Part shown: one piece after another, positions 56,121-64,000 of the stretch
Layout: every line of letters starts with the position of its first letter
Position numbering within the stretch: position 1 is the stretch's first letter
Source of the DNA: Heliocidaris tuberculata
Lineage: Eukaryota; Echinodermata; Echinoidea; Camarodonta; Echinometridae
Reading direction: 5' to 3'
Assembly (NCBI GenBank): GCA_025618425.1
Contig: CM046835.1
Span: 18,804,436-18,868,435 of the forward strand
Length of the DNA stretch: 64,000 nucleotides
Program-made: the position numbers and the translations under genes
Notes under the pieces: model-generated
The model's input: only the letters and a program-made list of their open reading frames with translations
Databases searched by the model: none
Told to the model about the DNA's origin: nothing

Positions 56121-57108
56121 TTCGGGTTCTTTAGTGTGATCCCTCACCCAGAATAAATCATGGTAGCCATAGAAACGGCACTGAGGAAAAGGGACCTTTT
56201 TTCTGTTATATCGTTCAACGAATTACATTCAAACATTTGATCAAAGAAAAGCAAAACATGATCGGAAACAGTAATTTTTTTGCATCCTCCTGTGTCTCCC
56301 GGTCCTATAATCTACATTAATTAATAAGGGAGACTGGTGTGTTTGTCAATTCGATTTTGGTTCTAAATGAGGAGCGTCCACGTGAAAAGACGAGGCGGTC
56401 TGTTCTGTTTGTTGTTTAAGCTTGTGCGAACAGAAATAATGTTTTCCGGAGGGTTTGTCAAACTTAAGATATTTTAAATGGAAGTATAAAGGTTTTGGGC
56501 AGATTTACAATTCAGATAATGCAAGATTATTTTATCGCCAAATTAGTAAATAAGGAGTTAACCTCCGCATAATGCACACCGCACACTTTATTATCGACTG
56601 CGATCCGCTTTTGAAAATAAATCGTAATGACATAAGAGCATTTTAACAAATAAAATGTACCTGATTCAGGTTCTGAACAATAATATGAATACTAAATATT
56701 TGATTTTGGGACGCTGTCGGCATTATACCGGGAATAAGAGCCAGGCTTGTTTCAAATCGCAGACAATCGTAGGACTCCTCTGACGTCACTGTGATTTGGA
56801 GCCAAATTGGCCTTTTCTCCGACAAGACAGCTCGCTATATGCCATATTTCTTATTTTACTATGTATATGACTATTCAGAACCCCAATCAATGATATTTTA
56901 TGTGTTTAAAGGTTAATATCAAATGCTATTTCATTTTCTTCCGAAATCGGATCGCAGACCGATCGTATAGTGTGCGGTGGGCTCTAACCCATTTCGCGAC
57001 TGTCTTCCCCGACTTACCAGTGCAAGTCTGTGCCTTTGCAACACAAATGAGCCTTAAGGCAAATGTCATCAGAAAGGTGATAATCACTTGAGACATATTT
57101 CTTGCCAT
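48608..57108 (-). CDS. secreted IgGFc-binding-domain / PAN-domain protein (614 aa, five exons)
   Basis: Complete intact gene: exons 57018-57108, 51825-52141, 50422-51406, 49875-50072 and 48608-48861, all GT-AG, 1,845 bp including the TGA stop. Residues 1-26 are a signal peptide (hydrophobic IITFLMTFALRLICVA, then KAQTC). Residues 32 to ~464 are an IgGFc-binding protein N-terminal domain: it opens FGDEFVYGLFAS and carries CDYAIEQLMPYDKWGTSF, then HVPPF, then TAGRDNTNINVDGT, the family's most conserved block. Residues ~466-530 are a Thr/Pro-rich linker likely to be O-glycosylated. Residues ~540-614 are a PAN/apple domain with four Cys (IRCAQQC, NCDAFTW, YCVL) ending GVHVFVRS. Known members of the family occur in mucus and extracellular proteins (FCGBP); ligand binding here is inferred. 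NRS, NQS and NFS are possible N-glycosylation sites. Confidence 0.92.
49875..50072 (-). CDS. exon 4: Thr-rich mucin-like linker
   Basis: Acceptor CCCTCAATTTAG, donor TCAG|GTATAG, phase 1-1, 198 bp. It encodes GDETTTSQPTTTQ, PPPVPTISPTTQVTTTPTS, then TETTTSEPSTANVMTTLATT. Ser/Thr/Pro-dominated and without Cys, it should be an extended, O-glycosylated spacer. Confidence 0.9.
50165..50235. repeat. (AAT)n microsatellite in intron 3
   Basis: AATAATAATAAT array with AAC variants between exons 3 and 4. Confidence 0.9.
50422..51406 (-). CDS. exon 3: main part of the IgGFc-binding domain
   Basis: Acceptor CATTCCTTTACAG, donor TACG|GTAAGT; phase 0 in, phase 1 out; 328 codons. It starts EFTYGATGVIPLEFQGQEY. 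It includes NGPFMYDGVTY, IPAWYQMVITTSSNDFTGS, ILANQSISVVSG and the conserved VEQL-like block CDYAIEQLMPYDKWG. It ends CPDYQTIIYG. The large single exon covers most of the domain. The plus-strand frame at 50828 is a shadow. Confidence 0.93.
51825..52141 (-). CDS. exon 2: N-terminal part of the IgGFc-binding domain
   Basis: Acceptor TTCTTCATGACAG, donor GCA|GTAAGT; phase 1 in, phase 0 out; 317 bp. It contains FGDEFVYGLFASGQYSTYIG, NRSSGTSFTIARPAQ, VLGMPEHFKLTYTAES and LDNNLRMYLYGSNSA. Confidence 0.92.
52142..52480. other. intron 1, 3' part; nothing recognised
   Basis: AT-rich, no repeat identified. Confidence 0.6.
52481..52720. repeat. GAGTGAAA / TTTCACTC inverted-motif patch
   Basis: GAGTGAAA or CACTCT/TTTCACTC occurs about ten times in both orientations within 240 bp, for example near 52501, 52536, 52579, 52608, 52634 and 52690. 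It looks like a degenerate foldback element in intron 1. Confidence 0.55.
52721..52985. other. GC-rich insert in intron 1, unexplained
   Basis: About 265 bp with clearly higher GC than its surroundings (GGGCACGGTTCGCCACGCC, GAGCTCCCCGTCCGTCCAGT). A 73-codon plus frame exists (52753-52974) but has no family match that I recognise and no good splice borders. It may be a foreign or transposon-derived segment. Confidence 0.4.
53120..54190 (+). mobile_element. 3' end of a CR1/Jockey-type LINE, interrupted
   Basis: The end of ORF2 is recognisable: NIYDINKFQVAVLMFKKMNN, VPINIANLF, a frameshift near 53265, HYEKVGSTKLLKCVR, then after an insertion RNHGPRIWNSLDKDVTSC and LSSFKAKLK, and TAA at 53728-53730. 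The GPRIWNSL and SSFKAKLK blocks are typical of the C-terminus of such reverse transcriptases. A (CT)n tract (53766-53800) and an AT-rich 3' UTR follow, to AAATAAAATAAATTGAAGTG. It lies antisense in intron 1 of the secreted-protein gene. Confidence 0.8.
53327..53589. mobile_element. 263-bp foldback insertion in the LINE, 8-bp target duplication
   Basis: GTTAGGAA flanks it at 53319-53326 and 53590-53597. The outer ends form an imperfect inverted repeat (CGCTATTCATAAGAACCGC at the left, GCGGTCCTTATGACTATCG at the right). The interior is many copies of GAATAGCGGTCCTTAT in both orientations. Its removal rejoins the LINE frame between KCVR and NHGPRIW, confirming the insertion point. Confidence 0.9.
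54191..54924. other. intron 1, nothing recognised
   Basis: AT-rich. No repeat or exon seen. Confidence 0.55.
54933..55596. mobile_element. hAT-like element family D with 8-bp target duplication and internal tandem units
   Basis: Ends CAACCGCGTAGCCAGGAT and CCTGGCTACGCGCCTG. TTCACTCG is duplicated at 54925-54932 and 55597-55604. The interior holds about three ~190-bp units containing GCGAAAGCTCTGA, GAAAGATAACGGCTCGTAGC and TTCGACGCCCGGACT, then a T(30) and G-rich stretch. Non-autonomous. Minus-strand Lys-rich frames are artefacts. Confidence 0.93.
55605..56584. other. intron 1, nothing recognised
   Basis: AT-rich with T(26) near 56092-56117. No gene. Confidence 0.55.
56585..56970. mobile_element. 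inverted-repeat element C, copy 2
   Basis: ACTGCGATCCGCTTTT near 56598 and CGAAATCGGATCGCAGACCG near 56942 form the ends. The core (TTTCAAATCGCAGAC, TGACGTCAC, TTTGGAGCCAAATTGGCC) is the inverted counterpart of 43865-44242. It ends about 48 bp from the donor of exon 1 of the secreted-protein gene. Confidence 0.65.
57018..57108 (-). CDS. exon 1: signal peptide
   Basis: ATG at 57108-57106 opens 30 codons plus one base, donor ACTG|GTAAGT. The peptide is MARNMSQVIITFLMTFALRL, then ICVAKAQTCT: a basic start, a hydrophobic core and small residues near a likely cleavage after AKA. A T-rich acceptor TTTTTTATTCCAG ends at 57142, so the exon probably starts at 57141 with a short 5' UTR and an upstream non-coding exon. 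Confidence 0.85.
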
Positions 57109-57141
57109 GCCTTGACGGTTTAATGAATGACAGGAACAATT

Positions 57142-57695
57142 CTGGAATAAAAAAGAGAAAGAAATGATGAATTCCTCTAATTTAAGAAGAACAAAGTAGG
57201 AATAGAAGGAATAGGAAGAAAAGGGATGAAAGAAGAAAGAGGAGTATAAAAAAGAGAGGTCTTAAACATATAACTCTATATTACCCCTGTTATTTAATGG
57301 AGAAAAAATATGACGTCATCTTTAGGTCGTCTTTCCCCTCCTATCAAAATACCCTGGCGCCGCCCCTGGATTACGGTGTCAAATATGGATGTTTCGCTAT
57401 TGAAAGCTACGGTTTATTTAATATTGTCTGCATTATAAAGCTCTCAGTTAGATGATTATAGTAATACAGTGACGGACAATGGTGAAGGCAGTGGCTTATT
57501 TGGGATTGAAACTAGATAATGCATTCATTTGTTCAATTTGACTCCAGTTTCAGTGAGAGGCGTAATAATATTGGCCGCAGTCGACAAATAAATAAATAAA
57601 CGTAAATCCATCTCAATGGCAACGCTGCGTCAAAGTGGGGTTGCGATTTGATCGGTGGCATTCGTAAAGAGGGACAGTGGCATGGATTTGGGTAG
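57142..57695 (-). promoter_or_regulatory. 5' flank or 5' UTR intron of the secreted-protein gene
   Basis: Upstream of the first coding exon. No clear TATA box or CpG island. A lone GGCGCCGCCCCTGGAT near 57356 resembles a transposon end. The true promoter is probably further upstream if the acceptor at 57142 is used. Confidence 0.3.
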
Positions 57696-57941
57696 AATAG
57701 ACCTGTTCACAAATATATTCAAATTTTATACATATTTCAAAACAAAGGTTGTTCTTGACAACCTGATAGCTTGTCAGAGGCTTGTCAGTCATAGCAACAA
57801 GTAATGTATGCAAACTGGATTCCAAGTATTCATTCATTCATTCATTAATAACAGGTTAATGGAATACCTCGTTACTAGGTCCTCACGACCCCCAGGAAAG
57901 AAACATCCATAAATTTGAATAACTTTGTAAACAGGTCTATT
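57696..57941 (+). mobile_element. MITE family A, copy 4
   Basis: AATAGACCTGTTCACAAAT ... ACAGGTCTATT with the internal landmarks TTCTTGACAACCTGATAGC, CATAGCAACAAGTAATGTAT and CACGACCCCC in place of the usual tail. More diverged than the other three. Confidence 0.8.
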
Positions 57942-58086
57942 ACCATTCATATTTCATGATGAATAATGATGAATTACAATGCTAAAGTTCCAAGGACATC
58001 ATCCATATTAACTTGTGCAGATGAGTATAGGCCTAGGCATTAACAAATCCTAAGATGCAGCATGAAATATTTTTATTTTTCCCCCC

Positions 58087-58305
58087 AAAGGATTATGCAC
58101 TTTACCACACCTAGGAAAACTTGCAAATGATAGCAATACAGGCTTTCACACAATACCACGTCAACATCTTTCTCTCCAAGGGAATGCTGAAACATGTCTC
58201 ACATAGTAATGGCTATTATATTTCGAAAGTTAATGAGATGATGCTGTTGTACAAAAAGGCCTGTGATGTTATTATTTGCATATGCAAGTAGGTGTGGTAA
58301 AATGC
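58087..58305. mobile_element. foldback MITE (TTTACCACACCTA ends)
   Basis: TGCACTTTACCACACCTAGG and AACTTGCAAATGATAG are mirrored by GCATATGCAAGTAGG and TGTGGTAAAATGCAT. About 220 bp, no coding. Confidence 0.75.
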
Positions 58306-58732
58306 ATGATCTTGTGCGTTGTTACGCTTATTTCACAAGCTGTGATGTACATGATGTCACAAAAAGCACAAGGTAATGTTTGCGTAAAAAAGGATTTTTT
58401 TTTTTTTTTTAAATATATCACGAAATATATTTAGATCAAACAGTTGATAATTTGTTGAAAGACTTGTTGATGTATTGACTACAGAATTCAATAAGGATTT
58501 GAATGTAATGAGACCTTTGATGCTCATATTTTATGCTAAACTGACCCAACGTTGTATCAAAGGAAAACGTAATAAAGATGAAGGAGTTAGCTATGACAGC
58601 CTGGATTGTCGTCGGACGTTATTTTTGCATTTTTAAAATCATTCTTTTTTATCTACTTTATTCTATACTTTATTCTACACTGCGCCTAAAGCACTCTACA
58701 GAGTGGATTTGGCGCATTATAAATCTTATGTA

Positions 58733-58784
58733 TTATTATCATTATTATTATTATTATTATTTATTATTATTATTATTATTATTA

Positions 58785-58851
<67 letters not shown>

Positions 58852-58856
58852 CATCA

Positions 58857-58893
<37 letters not shown>

Positions 58894-58895
58894 CA
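58733..58895. repeat. (ATT)n microsatellite
   Basis: About 50 trinucleotides of ATT with ATC variants. Poly-Ile, poly-Leu and poly-Asn frames on both strands are artefacts. C(15) follows at 58912-58926. Confidence 0.97.
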
Positions 58896-58929
58896 GTTTG
58901 AAGAGACGTTGTCCCCCCCCCCCCCCAAC

Positions 58930-61047
58930 AAACAAACAAACAAAAAATAATATCAATAAAATGCTAAACATTGAGAACAATATTACAACGTTAGAAATTC
59001 TTAAATAATCACTAAATTTCATTCAAATGTATCCCTGATTTTGCCTAAAGTTATTCTACTCTTGTAGTTATCCACCGATTGCCGTACCTATTTTCCATGA
59101 CTGTTGGTGTGGCTGATCCCTTTTTGTTTCGTTTTGTTTTGTTTTGTTTTTCTTCCTTCTCTTTGTTTTATCTGTTCGTTTGTTGTTGTTCTTTGTGTTG
59201 TTGTGGGATGGGGGGGGGGGGGGTGATGGTGTATGTTCTCTTAATTTTTTTTCTCTCTCTCTCTCTTTATTCCTATCTTCTTCCTATCCTTTTTTTTTTG
59301 TTGGTTATATTATATGAAATGTTTGAAATTATGTTCAATTTTCTTTATGAGAGAAAATAATAAAAACTTATTAAAAAAAATTACTGCCCCCTCCCCCGTT
59401 CTTTACATACACTCTTTTATATGGACTGTACATGGAGTCGGGGAAGGTACATTGCAAAAAATACTTCTGTCTCGTTTATACGACGTATAATATCTCGTTT
59501 TAATGACATAATTATCTCGTTTTAATGATATAATTATTTCGTTGACAAGCGGGCCGCGCCGGGCCGGGCGGGGGCAGCTAATCGGTAGCTCGGCGAGGTG
59601 TGCAGCGAGACAGATTAGCTCGTTTTAATGACACTAAAATCTGCTTTAGAGCTGATTAATTCATCAGCTTTAAACTAATCAGCTTTCGATACTACGAATT
59701 TTACTCTCGTGTGAAAAGGCCGATAGTTTTTAAAACGAGATATTATGTCGTTGCAAAGAGACAGAAATATTTTTTTCGCAATGGTAGGACTTATGACGTG
59801 ATATCATGGTATTATTATGCAATTCATTTGTCTTTGATATTGACAAAGCACATGAATTTTTGTGCACCGAAAAAAGGAGGTACTAGACAACCGAAACCAC
59901 ATAAAATGGTGTTATATGATGTCGCGGATCGTATGCGGACGACTACCTATGGGACTATAACCTACCTACACAACTACGCCAATGAAAACAACCCCGGACA
60001 ACTAACACCTGACAACAACTATTTTATCTATTATTCTAGACATCAGAGTTAGTTTAAGGTTTTACCGTATTTCGTTGTTGTTGATACATCTCTCAAATGC
60101 TAAAGCGGGACAACAAAACACTAAACGAGAAATTTATTTGTAACTAAACAAGACTGATTTGATTTGTATTTTACTGTATTAATTAAGAAAATGCGTACCT
60201 ATAATTATGCTTTTCTCCGCTGTCGGTGGCGAAATATATTTTGTAGTTTTGTCACTTCCTTATCTCCTCTCATCTCCTTAAGAAATACACTCGTCTTCTC
60301 TTTTTTCCTCTTTTCTTCCCAGCTTGGTCTTACCCTGACCTGCTTTTTTTCATTTCTTCATTGTATGTGTTATATCCATGTGTTCTTTTTTCTCTATGGT
60401 TATGTTGGTATCAAAACACATATCGACTGGTAGCGAACTGTATAGTAGTCAATCAATTAATTGGCGCGTAATATTTTGATTATTCTATGAAGGTCGAGGT
60501 TATCTAGAAAGTTAAATGACGTGGGACAAACCACGTAGGGAAAAATTATTTATTTGAAATCAATCGGTCATAATTATTTCTCTCAAACTCTAATGTTACT
60601 GCCGCTCTGCACGGTCATGATCATGGGTCATGATAATGGACTTTAAAAAAATAATGTACAATTTGCAGTGTGTCCCAGAAATGGCATAATGAATAATTTA
60701 TATGATTGTATTTAAACAATGGAAAGTGATGCTACCAAAAATTTAATTCGCATGCACAAATAGCAAATTTGAGTGAGTTTTTAGGGTATTAAACCAAATT
60801 ATTTGGGAAAAAATAAACATCACATAATTTTCTCTTTTAAATGACACCTCATGCGTAAAAGGAAAATTAAAACATGCTTCCTTTTTAAAAATGAGTGGAT
60901 AATTGAGTAAGAATCCATTCAGATTTCCTGAACCTTGACCTAGCAGCTGATAATGGATTCAATGCTTGGGTGAATTTACAGAACATGGTGAATGAAAAGG
61001 AACATTAAAAATGGTTGGGGTATAGAAAGACTGAAAATTAAGCAAAA
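58930..61047. other. non-coding, nothing recognised
   Basis: Contains ATCTCGTTTTAATGACATAA repeats near 59490-59540 and 59617-59632, a small GC-rich patch (59548-59580) and T-rich tracts. The 113-codon plus frame at 59711-60052 has no splice or family support. Confidence 0.45.
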
Positions 61048-62016
61048 TAGTCCGGGAGCCTGTCCCGAAAAGTCACCCCATTTTACATATAAAATTTGAC
61101 CCCTTAAAGTTACTTTGACCATCCATGTTATTCACAAAAAGCTTGTCAGCTCGAACGAAGCAGCCGGGTTTGGCCCCCAAAGCCTCCAAGTCGGGTCGAT
61201 TTCGACCCATCTTTGTCAGAAACATATGCGCCAAACTTTGTCAGAAGGAAAGTGTATGACTATACATTACCCAAACTAAAAAAAAACTGACAAAATTTTC
61301 CGTCGGGATAGATTACTGATGCAGTAACATCAGCATGATCAGCAGGAAACTGGCTCATTATCTAAGATAAATGGCTTTGAAATTTTAGCACCGTTATTAA
61401 CATGATTAACGGGCTAACTTCATTAGTTCGGTTCATCTGCTGAATACAATACTATAGTACTCACTATAGCTGTGCTGTACGGCAAATTACTGCATAGCCA
61501 GGCAAGGCTGGGCATCTGCAACTGGCATTCCAACAAACAATGTCGGTTTCCGCTGGAGAAAAACTATTTTCCGGTCTTTATTTCAGCAAACCTTGGTAAA
61601 CCAAACTACTCTTCCCATCCTAGTCGCCACTCGCCAATATTATGTTTTCTCATATTCAATGTTAATATTCAATGTTAATATTCAGCTAAGAGGTGATGAC
61701 AAACTTGTAACTTTGAACTTACATAGTTGTAGAGTGTCCTTATTCGATCACGGCATTGATGGAAACTGCGCTTATATTGGGCAATGCGAATGCATGCAAT
61801 ATCATGTCAAGACATGAATAGTCTTAATTGAGACGTCATACATCATGAACATATTATGGACCCTTGGGGGGAGGGCCTCTGGGGGCCAAGCACAGCGGTT
61901 TCGTTCGAGCTGACAAGCTTTTTGTGAATGACATGGATGGTCTAAATAACCCTGAGGGGTTAAATCTCATTATGTAAAAATAATGGGGTGACTATTTCAG
62001 GACAGGCTCCTGGCCT
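61048..62016. mobile_element. ~970-bp transposon with ~150-bp terminal inverted repeats
   Basis: The left end TAGTCCGGGAGCCTGTCCCG with AAGTCACCCCATTTTACATA mirrors the right end TATGTAAAAATAATGGGGTG with ACAGGCTCCTGGCCTA. The arms continue through TCACAAAAAGCTTGTCAGCT and GAACGAAGC. Internal short frames (61472-61678, 61593-61817) carry no recognisable transposase, so it appears non-autonomous. Confidence 0.85.
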
Positions 62017-62779
62017 AAAACCATCATTAGCTTGCATCTTCATCAAATGGTCTTCATCATAACGGAATTGGCTCAATCTGGGGGCCTACGGCAAGTTGCT
62101 GCAGCCTTCCATGATAAATTTTCAAATTTTCATCCTTTTTATATGACAACAAGCTCTAATATTAATACAAAATATTAATTTCAAAACCTCCTATCATCCG
62201 TAATATATTGATCCATATGGAGTTTCGATCATATTTAGGTCGGTTGCTTCCACAAAGATGCTAATTTTTTGTATCTCTGTTTTTTTTTTCTGTTTTTTTT
62301 TTCTGTTTTTTTTTCTTTTCTGGCTTGTCTAGTCTTGTCCTTGCTCATTTCCTTAACACGTTGCTTCTGACCGCGTCTGAAGGCGCATCCTCCGCAAAAG
62401 TGTTCAAAAGGCAAAATTTTTGTCGCCAGCCAGTCCGACCCATTCTGCGCCTTATTTTTTTGTGATTGTAATGAGTTTTATTAAACTAATTTATCTTCAG
62501 TAGTAATGTGTTTAAAATATATGGGACTAGAGCCTGTGTCACTCCTAGAAATTATCTTTCAGTTAGGCAAAAGATGGATAAACCTTGTTTTTCCCCCATG
62601 TCGCCAGCCAAGCTTTGTTTTTTAGTGATGTATCCAAGATCGGTAAATATGTACATAAACCTAAGATTTTTGCTATTCTCCTTTAACTTGCATCATGTCC
62701 CAGTGATTAAATGCATTAGAATGCGATATCATGCTTTCATAATTTTATTTCTGCTGTTTAAAGGCATATCGCCAATATT
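62017..62779. other. non-coding, nothing recognised
   Basis: AT-rich, three C-T(8-9)-CTG runs near 62280-62320. The 91-codon frame at 62508 precedes the LINE fragment and might be decayed LINE sequence, but I see no motif. Confidence 0.4.
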
Positions 62780-63183
62780 GTGACCAGAATAGTGGAAAGT
62801 GGACTTTGCTGTTTCTGTCAGACATCCCTTGAAACTCCAGTACATGTTTTCTATGACTGCAATGTTGTATCAAAGTTAAGACATGAGTTTGTGGACAAAA
62901 TTGGATTAAAATTCCATGCTTCGTTTGAGGATTTTACTCAGAGAAGAGTATGTTGGGATTCATAAAAGACTGGAAAGGACCTCACAGGATGTTGTTGAAC
63001 CATCTAGTATTGTTATATAAAAGATACATATATAATCAGAAATGTAAAAACTCGGTAGTCAATCTAGGTGGTCTTATTGCTCTTATTCAAAACATCAAAT
63101 ATACAGAATTAATTATTGCAAAAGGAAAGAATAAAGAACACCTTTATTATAGAAAGTGGTCCCCTATTGAACATCTGTTGTAG
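62780..63183 (+). pseudogene. LINE reverse-transcriptase C-terminus, frameshifted
   Basis: The first frame (62780-62965) has a zinc-knuckle CCFC-x10-HVFYDC, the pattern found after the reverse-transcriptase domain of many non-LTR elements. A frameshift near 62955 leads to a second frame ending at TAG 63183 with LLNHLVLLYKRYIYNQKC and YRKWSPIEHLL, also typical of LINE C-termini. It differs from the LINE at 53120. Confidence 0.75.
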
Positions 63184-64000
63184 ACGGTCCTTGTAGTAAA
63201 GTTGTTACCCACCATTAAATTGTTTTGTTGTTGTTGTTTTTTATTAATTTTTTTTTTAATTTTTATTTTTGCAAGATTGTTAATGTTCTTTATATGTCAA
63301 TCATTGATTAGTTTGTTTGATTGTAATGTGATTTGTGTTGTTATGTAGATCACGAAAACCAATAATAGTTGGAAAAGATTTTTTTTAAATATGTATTGTG
63401 ACCAGATACGTTACAATTTTTCTGATCTGTGAAAAATAATGAAAACAGAGATAAGAACGAATCAATATATGCGAATGAATTACGGAAGTCCTATATACTA
63501 TATACACACAAAATGAAATGTGATGATCTCTTTTGAACAGAGAAACATCAAGGCGCATTCTCACAAACCCCCTTTGTTGTGTTCAGATTGCGCCAGATAC
63601 ATAACGTACATTTCCCTCCCCTGAAAAACAACAATGAAGTATACAAAGTAAAATCGTATACTATTCCTTTGTATTGGTAGATACAACTTTGCGTACGACA
63701 CTTTAGTCTTCAGATATATACATTTATCAATAAATACATTGTAAAGAAGAAGAAAAAAAAATAACCAAGATACGTTAAGCCCGATACGTTACTTGTGCAA
63801 AAAATGAGCAATAAAACACGCATGGTCTCCAATGTCATCATGTAGTGATCGGTAGGAGTCTCTTCAATACTTTAAATATCCTCCATCTACCCAATGTATC
63901 ATGAATTTGTCAATGTTGGGATGTCGTCAGATTTCTCAAATATTCTACATCAGATACGTTACGACAGATAAGTTACCGACGAAACTGTTTTGTTTGGTCC
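63184..64000. other. non-coding, with recurrent GATACGTTAC
   Basis: The 10-mer GATACGTTAC or a one-base variant recurs near 63404, 63769, 63782, 63953 and 63967. No gene. It may be the start of a repeat that continues past the window. Confidence 0.5.

Noticed and set aside
59711..60052. 113-codon plus-strand frame
   Set aside because: No recognised motif, no splice support, and AT-rich codon content like its non-coding surroundings.
1..64000. CRISPR arrays, operons, bacterial promoters or terminators
   Set aside because: The tandem arrays lack the repeat-spacer structure, and spliced genes show the DNA is eukaryotic.

Overview
This is a eukaryotic, almost certainly animal, window. The only confident genes are spliced, with canonical GT-AG introns and tens of kilobases of intron and intergenic DNA. 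The rest is AT-rich sequence packed with microsatellites, foldback transposons, a tRNA-derived SINE, non-LTR retrotransposon tails and a 500-base assembly gap. The domain set (IgGFc-binding N-terminal domain with a PAN domain; vWA with CCP/sushi domains), the vertebrate-like splice signals and the many long poly-G/poly-C tracts suggest a marine deuterostome, most likely an echinoderm such as a sea urchin. That is inference, not proof.

Layout. 1-5.7 kb: microsatellites, an ACGT-rich patch, and a tandem array of ~235-bp units that hosts two transposon insertions. 5.7-13.3 kb: an inverted pair of MITEs, a minisatellite foldback element with an 8-bp target duplication, and two weak minus-strand coding traces. 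13.4-26 kb (plus strand): a CpG-rich promoter-like segment followed by four well-spliced exons that form one 87-codon frame interrupted by a single TGA. 26-31.9 kb: AT-rich sequence, perhaps a long 3' UTR. 31.9-32.4 kb: gap. 32.7-44.6 kb (minus strand): six exons of a membrane protein (half of a vWA domain, two CCP domains, a transmembrane segment, a cytoplasmic tail). All four extracellular exons carry a one-base frameshift in a homopolymer or short run. 48.6-57.1 kb (minus strand): an intact five-exon gene for a 614-residue secreted protein (signal peptide, IgGFc-binding N-terminal domain, Thr-rich mucin-like linker, C-terminal PAN domain). 57-64 kb: repeats, a ~970-bp inverted-repeat transposon and the 3' end of a LINE.

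The two minus-strand genes lie head to tail and both encode extracellular adhesion or recognition modules, so this looks like an innate-recognition or mucus-protein neighbourhood. The transposon content is organised: several TTAA-flanked foldback elements, several elements flanked by 8-bp duplications (hAT-like), and nested insertions that give a relative chronology.
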